Below are positions 12,720-24,237 of a stretch of DNA of 64,000 bases, piece by piece. The notes under the pieces are model-generated. The model saw only the letters and a program-made list of their open reading frames with translations. It made no database searches and was not told the origin of the DNA. Source of the stretch: Tetraselmis striata (lineage: Eukaryota > Chlorophyta > Chlorodendrophyceae > Chlorodendrales > Chlorodendraceae); assembly GCA_006384855.1 (NCBI GenBank), contig VCJN01003421.1:1-64000 (forward strand), in the 5' to 3' direction. Position 1 is the stretch's first letter; the number at the start of each line of letters is the position of its first letter. A program made the position numbers and the translations under genes.

Positions 12720-13470
12720 GCGCAGGTGTGCCCTGGCTGGCAGAACCTCCTCCACGCAAAACGCCACATGGATGCGCTCCTTGATGATCTGGACGTGGGG
12801 CTCAAAGGTCAGGTGGCGGGCGCCAGGCCCCCCCCCCCCCCCCCCCCACCTCCCCCCATGATTGCTCTCCATCCAGGCCACTGCACGGTTTTCAACGCAG
12901 GGGGGCGAAGGCAGGGCGCACCAGCCGCCTCAGCGCGTCCAGCAGGCCAGCAGGATGAGCGTCGGCCTCCAATAGCCGCAGCACCTGCCTGCGCCCGGGC
13001 ACCCCACGTTCATGCCAGTGTCTCGCTGACCCCCCCCCCCCCCCCCCCCCTCATGAGTATGCACCGCTCTTGCCGCTCTCGACGCCGAACCGGCGGCAGA
13101 AGCGATACGTTCCGTGGTGGATGGCCAGAGGGTTGTCGTGGGGTTTCGAGTCAAATTTCCCAAGGCCTGAGACCTTAAACCAGGTTTTCTTCAGGGTCAC
13201 TCACCCAGTCTCAAGGCACAGGCTGTCGTATCCGGGAATGCCTGTGTCAGCGGCACGGCCCGATGACTGTTGCTGCTGAATGGAGGCGGCGGCTGCGGCG
13301 GCGGCGGCAGCAGTGGGCCCCGTCAGCACGCCACGCTGGCCTGGCAAGAGCAGGTGTCCCGAGCCCGAGGGCGGCGCGGACTCCGCTAGCGGAGCGCAGA
13401 GCATTGCGTCGCCGGCGTGGACGAAGCCGGCCGGGCAGGGCGCTGCGGGCCATCGGGCGGGCCCCAGCAT
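12720..13470 (-). CDS. Candidate N-terminal exons of the F-box/SNF2 gene
   Basis: Two stretches upstream of exon 12606 probably belong to the same gene, but their joins are unresolved. One, around 12820-12750, reads FEPHVQIIKERIHVAFCVEE and could splice in phase with the exon that starts at 12606 through a weak GTTCTG donor. The other starts at an ATG at 13470 and reads to a good GTGAGT donor at 13204 (266 nt, including an Ala run and a short Gln run). The sequence between 13204 and about 12830 gives no frame I can defend. It contains a C-run at 13030-13050 and another at 12830-12847. Confidence 0.4.
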
Positions 13471-13499
13471 GTCGGCGCGCGACTAGCTGTCTTCACTGC

Positions 13500-14850
13500 T
13501 TCGTGGGTTGAGCTACCAAGATATTAAGCGACCGTCGATTTGTGTTTACGGTTGCGGACGAGTGGGGGTTTGGGGTCGGGCGAATGTGGGCGCAACAAGC
13601 TGGAGCGGGTGGGTTGCAGCGGCCGCGTCGACGCGATCGCGTCGGCGATTATCATCATCGCGTCAGCGCGCCGCGACGCGAGACACGACGAAAACGAGGC
13701 GCGACGACGAGACGTTTTTGACTACCCGGGTACAGGTATTATATGGTCGCTATTTCGTATATAGTCGCTATATAAGGATTAGGCTACTTCGGAGCTGTGG
13801 TGAAAAGTGGCGGCGAGATAATGTTTTTGGAAGGGGCGGCACGGCCGCGCCCGCCGCGCGCTCTCCGCTTTATTGCAGGCGGCGTAGTTAATACGATTTT
13901 TTTTACAAATTACGGAAACGCCTCCCGACAGCTTCCGCGACAGCTGAACCTAAACGGCTCAAGCGCGGTGATGGTGAGTGGAAGTGCTCGGAGCATCTTA
14001 CAGCGGGAGCAGCGAGCCGGGCTATCTTCCAACTCGCTTCGCTTACTCATGGCCGCGAGGGTCGCATAGGCTTATCAAGTCCGCACCGCGAGCGGAGGTT
14101 CCTTTTCCCGGTAGTGAGTCGTCATGCCGCGCACATGCGTTACATCAGTAGGCAACAGCGATAGAAAACGTCTCGCTACCTGTAGTGTGGGTCTCCCGAC
14201 TCGTGCGCCCGAAGTCGTTTTGCCCTGGCTTTGTAGCTGGGACATTTTCGGGTCGTAGCGAGGCGCACGATAAGGAATTTATTGGAGTTGGGGGGTCCCC
14301 GTTGCTTGGGGGGTTTTAACCTCAACACCCGAAGTCATGTCGCAGTACATGCCTTCGTGGGCTCCCGCAGTGGAGCACCCTCTCGGCAAAAACCGTAGTA
14401 GTCAACTCTTGAGGTTATGTGGGTTGGACGCGCTCGGCACCATGGCCGCTGCTTGTCACGGTTGTCAATGGCGACAACTACGTACGCCTACCGCAACAAA
14501 TCAGCGCCGACGGAGGAGGACGTCCGTGTCGTCAGGGCGGCCACTCGTTGTCCCGCAAGACACTACAACCCGGTCCGCGTGTACTCGAAGCAGGGCGTCG
14601 TGCGTGGCAAGCCATCAACGGTCGTTACACGCTTTGGTTTTCCGTACCTACCCGCATTATTGGTCCATTCCGAGGATGGCACCGCTCACGCGCCGGTGTT
14701 TTGATAAGTAAGGCTCGTTGCCCTCGCCCAAATCGTGATACAACAACGTTTGTTGCAGTGGGAGGCGTTTGTGCGGCTCGTTCCGGCGCGTCTCTGAAGG
14801 CCTCTTACTACACCGTAGTCGTCACAAGGACCACGACAACCTGCGGCTGC
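13500..14850. other. Intergenic, no recognisable gene
   Basis: GC-rich at first (CG-rich 13600-13720), then mixed. Several ORFs of 60-160 codons overlap in different frames with no recognisable motif. The reading beginning at 14471, which includes the residues TYAYRNKSAPTEEDVRVVRA, looks the most protein-like but ends at 14703 and has no family I know. Confidence 0.5.
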
Positions 14851-15330
14851 CCGCCGGGGGCAGCTCTACCAACTGGCGTGCCGGGCGTCCCATTGTGGTG
14901 GGCATAACTGCCCCTGTCCGACTCCGGGTTTGAAACCTCGGCGACCGTCACTGGTGCAACAGCGGCGGCCGCCTCGTCGTCACCCTCGTCCCGGCACCAT
15001 TGGCATCGTTACGGGCCGGCGTAGGCTACAATAATGGGCTTCTACGCCGACCAACCCGCTCCCGACGTCATGACATCTCATCTCTAACAACACTATGAGC
15101 TGCCCGCCGGGGGACGGCTCCGCCACCTAACGCAACTTGAGCACTTCGTGGCGTCATCATAGGCCTGGGACTTGTGAGGTGGCCGGGAGCCGTCGCTGGT
15201 GCAGCAGCGGCGGCCGCCTCACCGCACTCCGCAAAGCAAGACTAGCGGCGACAGCTTACCGAGTCAGCGGGTCTTATGTGACGTCGCCGACAACTGGCCC
15301 CGGCACACGTAAGAGCTAGTACGGCACGAC
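14848..15330. repeat. Imperfect tandem duplication, period about 246 bp
   Basis: A segment starting at GCTGCCCGCCGGGGG (about 14855) recurs at about 15099. A second block, TGGTGCAACAGCGGCGGCC near 14953, recurs as TGGTGCAGCAGCGGCGGCC near 15198. The same order and spacing indicate two diverged copies of one unit. Both copies are interrupted by stops in all frames. Confidence 0.6.
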
Positions 15331-15755
15331 AATGGGTCCAACGTGCCCTCGGCTCATAGCGTTGTGCGTTTCACGCGCCGCCCTTCACGCGAGGCGGCGA
15401 GACGACCGCCACTAGTGATGGCAACGGCCTTACATCGTTGTCATAATCGCGGGAGGTTTCGTGTCCACCCCTCGTAATGTGCATCGCCAGTATGTATATG
15501 TGCAAAGTTATCATCGCATCGCGAACTACATCATCGTACCAATACTTCACCGGGTTGTACGCGACGCGCTCGCGCGCCCGTGCGCGCGGCTGTACTCGTC
15601 CTACTTGTGACTGTGCCGCTGCTGTGCTGGGAACTCGTCGCCAACTTGGCCGCTCCTACTGGCTTGCAATTCCGGCTCGTGCCGCACGCCGCCACAGCGC
15701 GCGGCAAATGGCGCGCCATCGGGAGACGGCGCCTTAATTCCGCGGCACGTCCGAC

Positions 15756-16449
15756 CTATGTCTCGCCGGCGTTCGCGCCGTCATCATCTCCCGTCCGCGT
15801 ATGTTTTGCACATGCGCTTCGAAACGGATCGAGATTCCTAACCTCCATGCGCGAGACCCACCTACAACTGAAGACATATTCCTCCCTACCTCTTTGGTCT
15901 GCACGAGAGTGCGCAAGGAGCGGGGGGATCTGAACAACGCCGTCTTCTAGTCGCGCCTTGGCTTGGGACAGTTCTTCTTCTTTCAACTTGACAGCATGCA
16001 CTCCGCGAAGGCTTTGCTGCCTCACTAGGCTCGCATATACAAGACTGTGAATCCCGACATGCTCCTCAAGTATCACCTCACTTGTTTGAAGTACGACAGC
16101 TACCGCCCGGACGACATCTAGTACTACACAAATACCATCCCCCATGTTTCATCCACACTTGCACTCTGATATGGATCACGGTCATGAAAGTATGCTGCCT
16201 CGTTGTTGTCCTCCCGATTACCGATTCGCCGTATTTGTCCAATAGCCATGGACCGATGAAATATGATTTGCGATGATGTAGGAAATTCAACGCTGTGGCA
16301 AACCGATTCCGTGCATCAGAATCGAGATGGACAGTAACATCGTCAAGAAGAACCAAAACACGGACGTGGCGGCGCTCTGCAATTGGCTTATGTCTATTGG
16401 CGTATGCGACGTCATTCATTTGGTCTCCCTGTCTGCCGGGCACACTCAT
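15756..16449 (-). other. Unrecognised overlapping minus-strand ORFs
   Basis: Two ORFs in different frames (16449-16078 and 16145-15756) together give a fairly protein-like reading, for example NFLHHRKSYFIGPWLLDKYG followed after a frame change by LKEEELSQAKARLED. The overlap and frame change suggest a decayed gene, perhaps of a mobile element. I do not recognise the family. The plus strand of the same DNA is also open in part, so the strand is uncertain. Confidence 0.25.
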
Positions 16450-18100
16450 AAACGCGTCGACTAGATCTTCAGCCGCATCAGTCTTGCGATGTCTCGCGGC
16501 TCCGCCTACACAATCGAGGCCTTCCTTGACTTGGTTGCGAAGGCATTCTCGCCCACTCCGGAGATTCCAGAGCTCTCATTCTCCCTTGACTTCTCTCAGT
16601 GGTTCAGGCCTCATTTCCAAGCCCACATCCATTATTACTTCAGTAAGCCGCACAAACTCAAGTTCTCGCGTGATGACGCCGTCGAGTGTGGCGGCGCCTC
16701 GTCGCGCACGGGCATGTGTTCCAACACACCGCTTTCCGAGCCCGTGCAAATCTTGCAGAGCCCTCCAACTGGGACGCCCGATATTCGTTCGTGCGGACCG
16801 GCCATGTAGTACGCTCTATGCGAGAAGCAGCCCTATGCGCTGAAGGTTCATAGGTACTTGGACGACTTCAAGAAGGTCGGTTCGTTCATCACGGACCTGG
16901 CGGTCCAGTGGCACTTCTCCCCAATCAAGCACGAATTTGCTCGACGACTTGGATGAGATGCAAACTGCTCCTTCATCGGCAGCTTTTCTCGTGGTTTGGC
17001 CGCAGTGGAAAGCGAAGCTGACATCTTCTTGCGCGAGCACGGACATACCGCGCCCGTTGAGGCACGCCAAACGATGGCTACCAACGCCAACCTCAATAAT
17101 GTCGAAGCCGCACGCGTTGCTGATGAAATTAGCCAAGGTTTGAGCTCAAATGCTTCGATATGACAGCCCTTCCGAGGAATTCACGCCGGCGACAGGGAGA
17201 GGCTTCATGACAACACACCGCCAAGCTATGCTAAGGGCACGAACCTCGTTGTCATCGACGTCTCGGAGGTGAGTCCCATGGTTTTTCATTCTTGTCTTAG
17301 CAGAAACAATAATCGGTATGTGGTGTCTTGCTCGGGAATGATGACATTGCTTGCGGTCTTGGACCTCATTAGGTGCATGAGGAAGACAAGTGCCATGAAA
17401 GTCTTGGTGATTGGGAGTCGAGATTCGTCATTGGGATTAAATAAAGTCGCGCGAGACTACCAAAGACACGTTGATCGTGGCCGTATGTGAGCCATGCCGA
17501 TGCAAAAATCAAACCCCTCATGCCCCTACGTACTATGGCTCTACGCGCAGACAAAAGGAGGGAATAATAAACCGGTTGACACAAGATGGGAGAAATGCCT
17601 GACACTTCCTTGGATGCTTGTTAAAGCCGTCCCTCTGTCGTACGCGAAGGCCATCCACGATGCGTCGGGAAGTCGCGAGGTGTTCAACGCGGACGGCACC
17701 ATCGTCAGGAAGCAGTGGTTCGGTAAAAGCGTCAAATTCGTGAAGACATACACACAAACTGGGCGGCAAGTCGGCAAGCCATGAATAAAATGCGTCCACG
17801 TCATGTCAACCACCCTAGCGCAACGCAAACCCGGCGTCGTCGTCAAGTTTAACGCTGCCACGAAGAATAAGGACTTGCTTGAGTTGGGGATGCTCAGCGA
17901 GTAAACTGATAGCAACATATTCTTGCGGCCAGGCGATGGATTTAATCATCACAATTGTTGACCTCCCTCCAGTTTGTCCAACTTTGGACAAAATGCTCCA
18001 AATAAACCATCAAAACCATCATTGGACATGCGTCGCGGCTGGTGTACACGCTGTTGAATGCCGCCCTACATCCAATAAGTTCTACAAACCCAAGCTGAAA
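16295..18100 (+). other. Unrecognised broken plus-strand ORFs
   Basis: A chain of plus-strand ORFs runs through this stretch. One is 16489-16809 (starts MSRGSAYTIEAFLDLVAKAF). After an in-frame stop it continues with a reading containing HRYLDDFKKVGSFITDLAVQ. Another is 17494-17784 (96 codons, contains VNKP-like VDTRWEKCLTLPW), followed by VVVKFNAATKNKDLLELG near 17840. In-frame stops and frame changes suggest a pseudogene or an old element. I recognise no domain. Confidence 0.3.
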
Positions 18101-19302
18101 TACCCTTGAGTCTTCAGTACTGTTAGTAGCCCCGGGAACTAGGGTATAACCAAACCCTAAGGTGCAAAATGAAATGCGCGGGGCGAAATAGGTTCATTTA
18201 TCGTTAAAGGAAGATATGGGGACCGTCAAGCCCCTTGGTGCTTTTAAGCACACGACGAAGCAACATGCGGGAGGAGCGCTTCCCGGGATGGCTGCGTCGG
18301 GTACTCGCGGGGTACCGGGGTGGTGCCGTACAAGCGTACAACAACTTCTGCCGGACGATGAAATTGCCGAGGTGCTGCTAGTTTATGGAACTCCTCAGGC
18401 GGTACTGACACACCACATGGACCTATTAGCACCGTACTGGTGCCGTACCGCGCATGCTAAATAGGGAAGAGGAACCCCCAACTAGTAGTAGTAGTGAACA
18501 ATAATTGGCATCTATCACAGCAGCAGCGGTAGCGGCAGCAATACCCATAGAAAAGAAGAACATGTTTCAGAGTTGGCGAATAAGTTCCGTTTTTGGTACG
18601 GTCTTAAACATACACTTATCGCGGAATCTTCACAGACAAGAAGCAACATGTGCGCGACACATGCGCCAAAGTCATTTCTTCGTTTTCCTGTTGATGCGCC
18701 GATGCCGCCTCGGCGCCGTCCAGGGTTGCCCGCGCAGACGGCTGCAAGGTGCGGCGCTTTGACGGCTGCCGGCCGCACGCTGTGAGTAGCATGGCGCCGG
18801 ATCTTCCGTTGGGGGATTTGTACGTTTCGATCCGTTAGTTCGGGTACGTGACGGTTCATTTACTGACGGGCCACTTATATAATCAAAAAATGGGAGGGGC
18901 GGGATTACAAACCCTAATAATGCCGTCCCCGAATAACGCGATCCTGTCCCGGAGGCCCCAAAAAACGCCCATTCCGACTCTCGTAAATAATCCTTGGGTA
19001 CCATTTATATCCGGTACACCGAATACGAGGACGCAAAACCCCCTACTATAAAAACAGTTCGCGAACTGTGGTATTTCCACAATTTGCAACGAAAGCCCCA
19101 TTTTAATTAATGATTAAACTGCAAGTGCGTGTTAATTCTCGCACTGCTGGTATCAGCGCATTCCCAGCAGCATTATCCTATTCAAATTCCCCTACCTCTT
19201 GGGTTGAGCGGAGGAAAAGGAGAGCCGCGTCCGAAATCACCTGGAATACGAGAGAATCGATACCGGTTACAATACGGTTTTATCACGGATTTTTAGGCGT
19301 CC

Positions 19303-19345
19303 GTCCTCCGTCCTCCGTCCTCCGTCCTCCGTCCTCCGTCCTCGT
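19303..19345. repeat. Heptamer minisatellite (CCGTCCT)n
   Basis: About six head-to-tail copies of the heptamer CCGTCCT. It lies in gene-poor DNA between the unrecognised ORFs and the U-box/LRR gene. Confidence 0.9.
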
Positions 19346-19569
19346 GTGCTGCGTCTTCGTGAATGAACCGTCATACGTTCGATCTGTGCTCGTTTGATTT
19401 CTAGGCACTGGTCCGTGTACGGCAAGATTCTGAATGGATGCGCGTGTATTCTAGCCCAGGCACGTCATATATTCGTCTAAAACGCCAAAATAACGCGGTA
19501 CCGCAGCGCGTTTTTACTGCTGAATCAGCAAGCGAGACTCGCCCTCTCTATTTATACAGCGACTAGCGA

Positions 19570-19840
19570 CCATATACACGGTGGTCCGAGTATATAATTA
19601 CATGAGCTAGCAGCAGAATATATTTGCTGTAAAATGATGCTGTAAAAAGGGGTCGCCGCGGTGCGGGGGCAGTCCGCCGACCCGGGGCCCGGCGTCCGTC
19701 CACGGACGGGCGACGGTCGAACGACGGCGTCCGGCGTCCGGTGCCGGTACAGGCGGCGGGCGTGGCGATTCGCGCCGTGCCCGCCCCGTAGACCTGACGA
19801 CCGGCCCGACCTGCGCGGCCTCGTGCGGGATGCTGTATTG
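19570..19840 (-). repeat. Copy of the GC-rich repeat found at 46.0-46.8 kb
   Basis: The reverse complement of about 19660-19830 resembles 46030-46250 and 46540-46730: GCGGGCATGGCG, CGGACGCCGGACGCCGTC, GGGCCCCGGGTCGGCGG in the same order. Just upstream, ATAATTACATGAGCTAG (about 19592) resembles the start of the copia 3' LTR. The region is therefore a mosaic of repeat fragments. Confidence 0.6.
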
Positions 19841-19951
19841 CTTGTACTGTATTGCTGATCTTGCAGTGCTGTTTTTTTTTTTTTTTTTGGGTAATACAAC
19901 TTTTAGCGGTGGGTTGGGTACCGGCCTTTTTGTAATGCACACCAGTAGTCA

Positions 19952-20114
19952 GCGGCCCGCTTTTACGCGGCTTGCAGATTTAATCTGTTTTACAAAATAA
20001 TACGTCTCTTTTGAAAAATAAATTACTGACAAATCTAACGCTAAAAGCATTATTACCCGGAAACAACAGTATTATTACAAGATCAACACTGCAAGCCGGC
20101 TAAAAGCGGCCCGC
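19952..20114. mobile_element. 163-bp TIR element (MITE-like)
   Basis: The ends are 26-nt inverted repeats with 23 of 26 matches: left 19952-19977 starting GCGGCCCGCTTTTA, right 20089-20114 ending TAAAAGCGGCCCGC. The interior is AT-rich and non-coding. No convincing target-site duplication is visible. A related, more diverged element is at 9979-10211, so this is a small dispersed family. Confidence 0.65.
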
Positions 20115-20999
20115 ATCCCGCATCCCGCACCACGCTCAACCCAAGAGGTAGGGGCACCTCCACAGATCCCCGGCGCGAAGCGCCGCTTAGTACAGATAGC
20201 ATCAGATAATTTATTGGCCTATCCCTCTGATATCACCAGCATTAAGAACTGTTTTTCATTCAATTGCTATATTATCATACTGTGCTGGAATAAACACATC
20301 TCAAACGGAATGCGATAACCCGTAGTGGGCCCGTAAGCAAAACTATCCTTACACAATGCGCAGCGCAGACGGTTCGGCGGCAGAGCAGGAAGAACTCACC
20401 AGTATTTTAGTGCAGTTATGCTGCTCGTACCCCTAAGGGAACAACCCTCCCCAATCACTCTGTGGGTCTGAGATCGGGTGATGTGTCCCGGGACGGCGAC
20501 ATTTCCCGACATCGAGCGCTGAATAAGCAGCCCCCACAAAGGCAGCACAACACTTCGTGCAACCAACACAAGATCCTGACAGTAACCTTGCAAGATGCGG
20601 AATCTGGGTTGTTGATGGCAGCTCCGGACTTGATTTGGCGAACACTATGTGTGCACATGTAGGAATTTCCTCAACACTCTTAGTAGCCACAATGTGGGGT
20701 TTCCATATTTCACCCCACGCACCAATATATGCAGATTACTAGGATCAACCACCCTTGGGATACGTAGGTTCCAGACATGTTTACAGGCGGAGTTGCCGTT
20801 GGACTTGGAGTTACAGGATACTGATGCCTGTTCGGCGGTGTCTCATTACATTCATACTTCAGTGGCTAGGTAGGGAGAGGGTATTGCTTCATTTCGTTCT
20901 TGGGGTGTCCCGTCTGCGGGGCACGTTATAAAATGGGACTTTCAGTGTCTCATGGGATTAGGAGGGGCTTGATTCGGCTTGAGGCTGAAGGAAGGCTCT
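20115..20999. other. Intergenic, 3' flank of the U-box/LRR gene
   Basis: About 0.9 kb with no supported gene. Short ORFs exist on both strands around 20400-20870 but show no motif or splice logic. It should include the 3' UTR of the minus-strand gene that ends at 21000. Confidence 0.5.
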
Positions 21000-23295
21000 C
21001 TACAACGTCAGCTCCAGCATGCCGCCTGAGCGGAATAGGCCATGCAGCCGCTTCCGGCAATTGTTCAGGTCGCTCTTTGCCCCCTTGAGGGCTCCTTTCA
21101 GGCGCTGCTTGAGTAGGAAGTTCTCGGCGATGTTCAGGATGGGGATGGAGTCTGCACAACCGACAGCACATCGTAAGAGGCAGCACTCGCGGAAGCTGCG
21201 CTCAGTTGGTACCTTGAGCGGGCTGATTGGGGCTCCGTATCCTCAAACCATCAAGTGCCATGCTGGTGTCAACCACGTCAAGAAGGGAAGGGAAAGTGGT
21301 ATTTAGAAGCGAAAGGGGGGGGGGGGGGGGGGGGGCTCACTGCCAAGCTCCAGGCGAGACAGTGCGGTGTTGAAGGTCCACTTCTTGGTGGAAACATTCC
21401 AGCGCGGAGCGAGGGAAGCAGCGATCTCTGCGAGCGCCTTATCGGATGCTCCGCTCACTGTCATTGCGCGAGGCGGGGGGGGGGGGGGGGGGGGGGCACA
21501 GGGACCATAATCAGAGGGATGGAGGCAAAAACGTAACTTCAATGGGGTGTGAGCCCAGTGTGTATCACTTGAAACTCAATGCGGAGCCTCATGCCTTGGA
21601 CACTGGGGTAAAGGGACCCACCGTCAACTGAGAGGCTAGCCAGGTGGGGATTGTACACCCAGCTGCCCGCAGCATCCTGGCGCGGAGCCAGAAGCGCGCC
21701 GCACAGGGCCTCCAGGGCTTCGGAGCCAATGTCGGAGTTTCCGTACAGGTTGAGAGACTGCACAGGGGGCCATGCCCAAGAGCCGTCGCCATCAAGCTGC
21801 GGGCTGAGCGCCTCGGCGAGAGCGGACACGCCTGGGCCACCAATGCTGCAGCAGCTCACATCCAGGGAAGTCAGACCCGAGCAGTAGAGCCAGCGTCCAG
21901 TGGCAGGATCAGGTCTCAGAGCCATCACGGCAGCAAGCGCTTCCAGTCCGGCATCGCCGATGCGGTTACGCCGCAGGTTGAGGTCCTTGAGGGATGCGTT
22001 GAAGGCACGGCGGCCATCAGCCGCCACATGCGGCTGCAGGCTACGCGCCAGTGCCTGCGCACCAGCTGGCCCGATGTTGTTCCACTGGAGGCTGAGTGAT
22101 TTCAGCACACCATTGTATGCCCAGCTGCCGTCAGGGTTGGGTCTCGGACGGAGCAGTTGCGCAACATGTTGCGTGCCCTGGTCGCCAAATTCGCGTGAGC
22201 TGTAGCCTGCGCAGCATGAAAAACACTTGGTTATCACAGGCCAGTTGGGCTGTAAATTGTGAAACAGGCACAGAGGGCATAGCATGTGGTAACTAACTCA
22301 CCGGCGACGTAACAATCGATGTCATGCTTTGCCTTGGGGAAGGCCCAGGCTCCAGTGGCCATCAGGACAGGCGCCAGCTGCTCGGTTACACGCTCGCCAA
22401 GCAGCGCGCCGCAGCCGGACACCGCCCCGGTGATCTCCAGTTGGTGGCCGCTCAGTTCTGCCGAGTTGGGCAGCGACCAGTACGTTTCCTCGTGGAAGCG
22501 GAAAACCTGGCAGGCATCCAGGCCTGCAGGCAGCCAGTCACGTCGGCACGCCTGCGTGGCGTCCGCGCACGGTGGCGCATCGGCCTGCCAGGATCCGGGG
22601 GCGCCCGGTGTCCTGCCGATAAAAGCAGCACAGAGGAGCGTCAGCTCACCGGAGCTAAAGAGGATGATATACCAGGGTGGACTGGGGTCGTAGCACGCTT
22701 TCAAAGCCGGGCAGCTTAAGTACGTAGCAGTACGTACCCCTGCCTCCAGCTCTGGATCGCTTGGAACAGCTCGACGTTTGATGTTGCCGTCTTGTTCACA
22801 AGCGAGACGTTGGTCATGGGGCAAGTGTTTTTGCCCCTGGCAAACCACTCTTGAATGGATGCCAGGTCATAGGTATACCCCGTCTGCGCGCGGAGCAGCA
22901 ACGACAACCGTTAGCACTAGAAAAGGTGTTACGGGACGGTACGGAACCCATAGTAGTCCCAGGTACGAATAGAGGTACCCTGTAAGGATTAGTTTAAGAA
23001 CACTGGGGATACAGTACAGTGGTAGCGCGCGCCGAGGGTCGGGGTGCGCACGTGACAGCGGAGGGGCCACCGCGCACACGCCGAACGCAGGCGGGCTCAC
23101 CTCCACCAGCGTCACAGGCCGCTCCATGACAGCCATGGTGATAGGGTCCAGGAATTCAGTGGGCGCGGCGCTGTCCATGTCTTCGTCCTCGAGCGTAGAG
23201 CCGTCACCGCCGTGGAGCCGCGCGACGGAAGCCACCGAGCATAGCGAGTCCGACGACGAGTCCACCGTCAGCGCGGCAGGGGTTTCGTCCTTCAT
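21000..23295 (-). CDS. U-box / leucine-rich-repeat protein
   Basis: Probably an E3 ubiquitin ligase whose LRR region binds substrate. Six exons on the minus strand join in phase: 23295-23101, 22883-22738, 22612-22302, 22206-21622, 21457-21341 and 21151-21000 (1506 nt, 501 aa plus stop). The first ATG is followed by an acidic, Ser-rich leader. The U-box spans about residues 48-112: FLDPIT, PVTLVE, TGYTYD, WFARGKNTCPMT and a final Trp. A linker of about 110 residues follows. Then come ribonuclease-inhibitor-type LRRs (LKSLSLQWNNIGPAGAQALA, LKDLNLRRNRIGDAGLEALA and more) and a basic C-terminal helix. Introns 4 and 5 contain long C-runs (sense strand); one starts directly after GTGAGC. A U-box joined to this LRR class is unusual, but phase and motifs leave little doubt. 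Substrate is unknown. Confidence 0.92.
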
Positions 23296-24237
23296 GACAA
23301 CGGCTCCCGGATGTTATTCAAAACAGGCGGACAGGAACGGAAGTCGCTGAGATAAGTTGGGGTGGAGCCTGAGGGGGTGCTCTGCACGCTTTGGACACAG
23401 CTGAACGAAATGCTGGCAGATGTAGTTGTAGTTTTATACAACATCATTACATGCAGTTGTAGTGGTCTGCCTTACTATTTCCCGTTCGAGGAAAGCACTG
23501 ATGCCACGGCACGGAAGACAGCCATACACGCAGTAACGCACAGTAGATGCTGAAGTGAAGCACAGCAGATGAGCTGGCATTAAAATTCAGTCATCCTGCA
23601 CTTTGCAAGGATCAGATACCCGTAGTCGCTACTCGTGGCGCAGATCATAAGGATTACGGGAGCAGCAGCGCGCGACGGTACGACTACTAGTAACTCGTCA
23701 TAGTGGCGGTGGGCATATACAGTAAACGACTACTAGTAACTCGTAGCAGTACCGATACCCGTACAGCGACGGCTCGGGAAAATAACACATCATGAAATAA
23801 TAACCCGCATGCTGCAGCTCTATTGCATGCTGCTTTGTCCTGATGCAACTCGCCTACCCGGGTACCCGTAGAAATACTAGAAATACAGCACGTTCGATAT
23901 AAATCTATGGAGGATCGTCATTATTCTCTCATCAGTCATCAGCGTTATTCTGTATTCGGTCATCCTCCTGGGCCCGGGAAACCCTACACCTGTCATATCC
24001 TGATGATTAGGAATTGGTAAGAAAAAATTCCAATACGCTACTGCGCCATCTTGTCTACATATACTTTCTATTCTGTCGAATTCGGTCGATATGTCGACAG
24101 GCATATACAGGCAGTCGATGACGATCTCTACCACAAAGGATAATCCTCAGCTCAATCTGCCATATTAATCCTTATTTCAGATAGGCTTCTGCCCTCGTCA
24201 TTGTTTCCTACTGGTGGCCTGACAAAGCTTGGTGCCA
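23296..24237. other. Intergenic, upstream of the U-box/LRR gene
   Basis: About 0.9 kb with no supported gene. It contains the presumed promoter of the minus-strand U-box/LRR gene, but no clear core element could be chosen. The repeated phrase GACTACTAGTAACTCGT occurs at about 23680 and 23727. Confidence 0.5.

Noticed and set aside
19303-19345. CRISPR-like array
   Set aside because: A heptamer minisatellite without spacers, in a eukaryotic genome.
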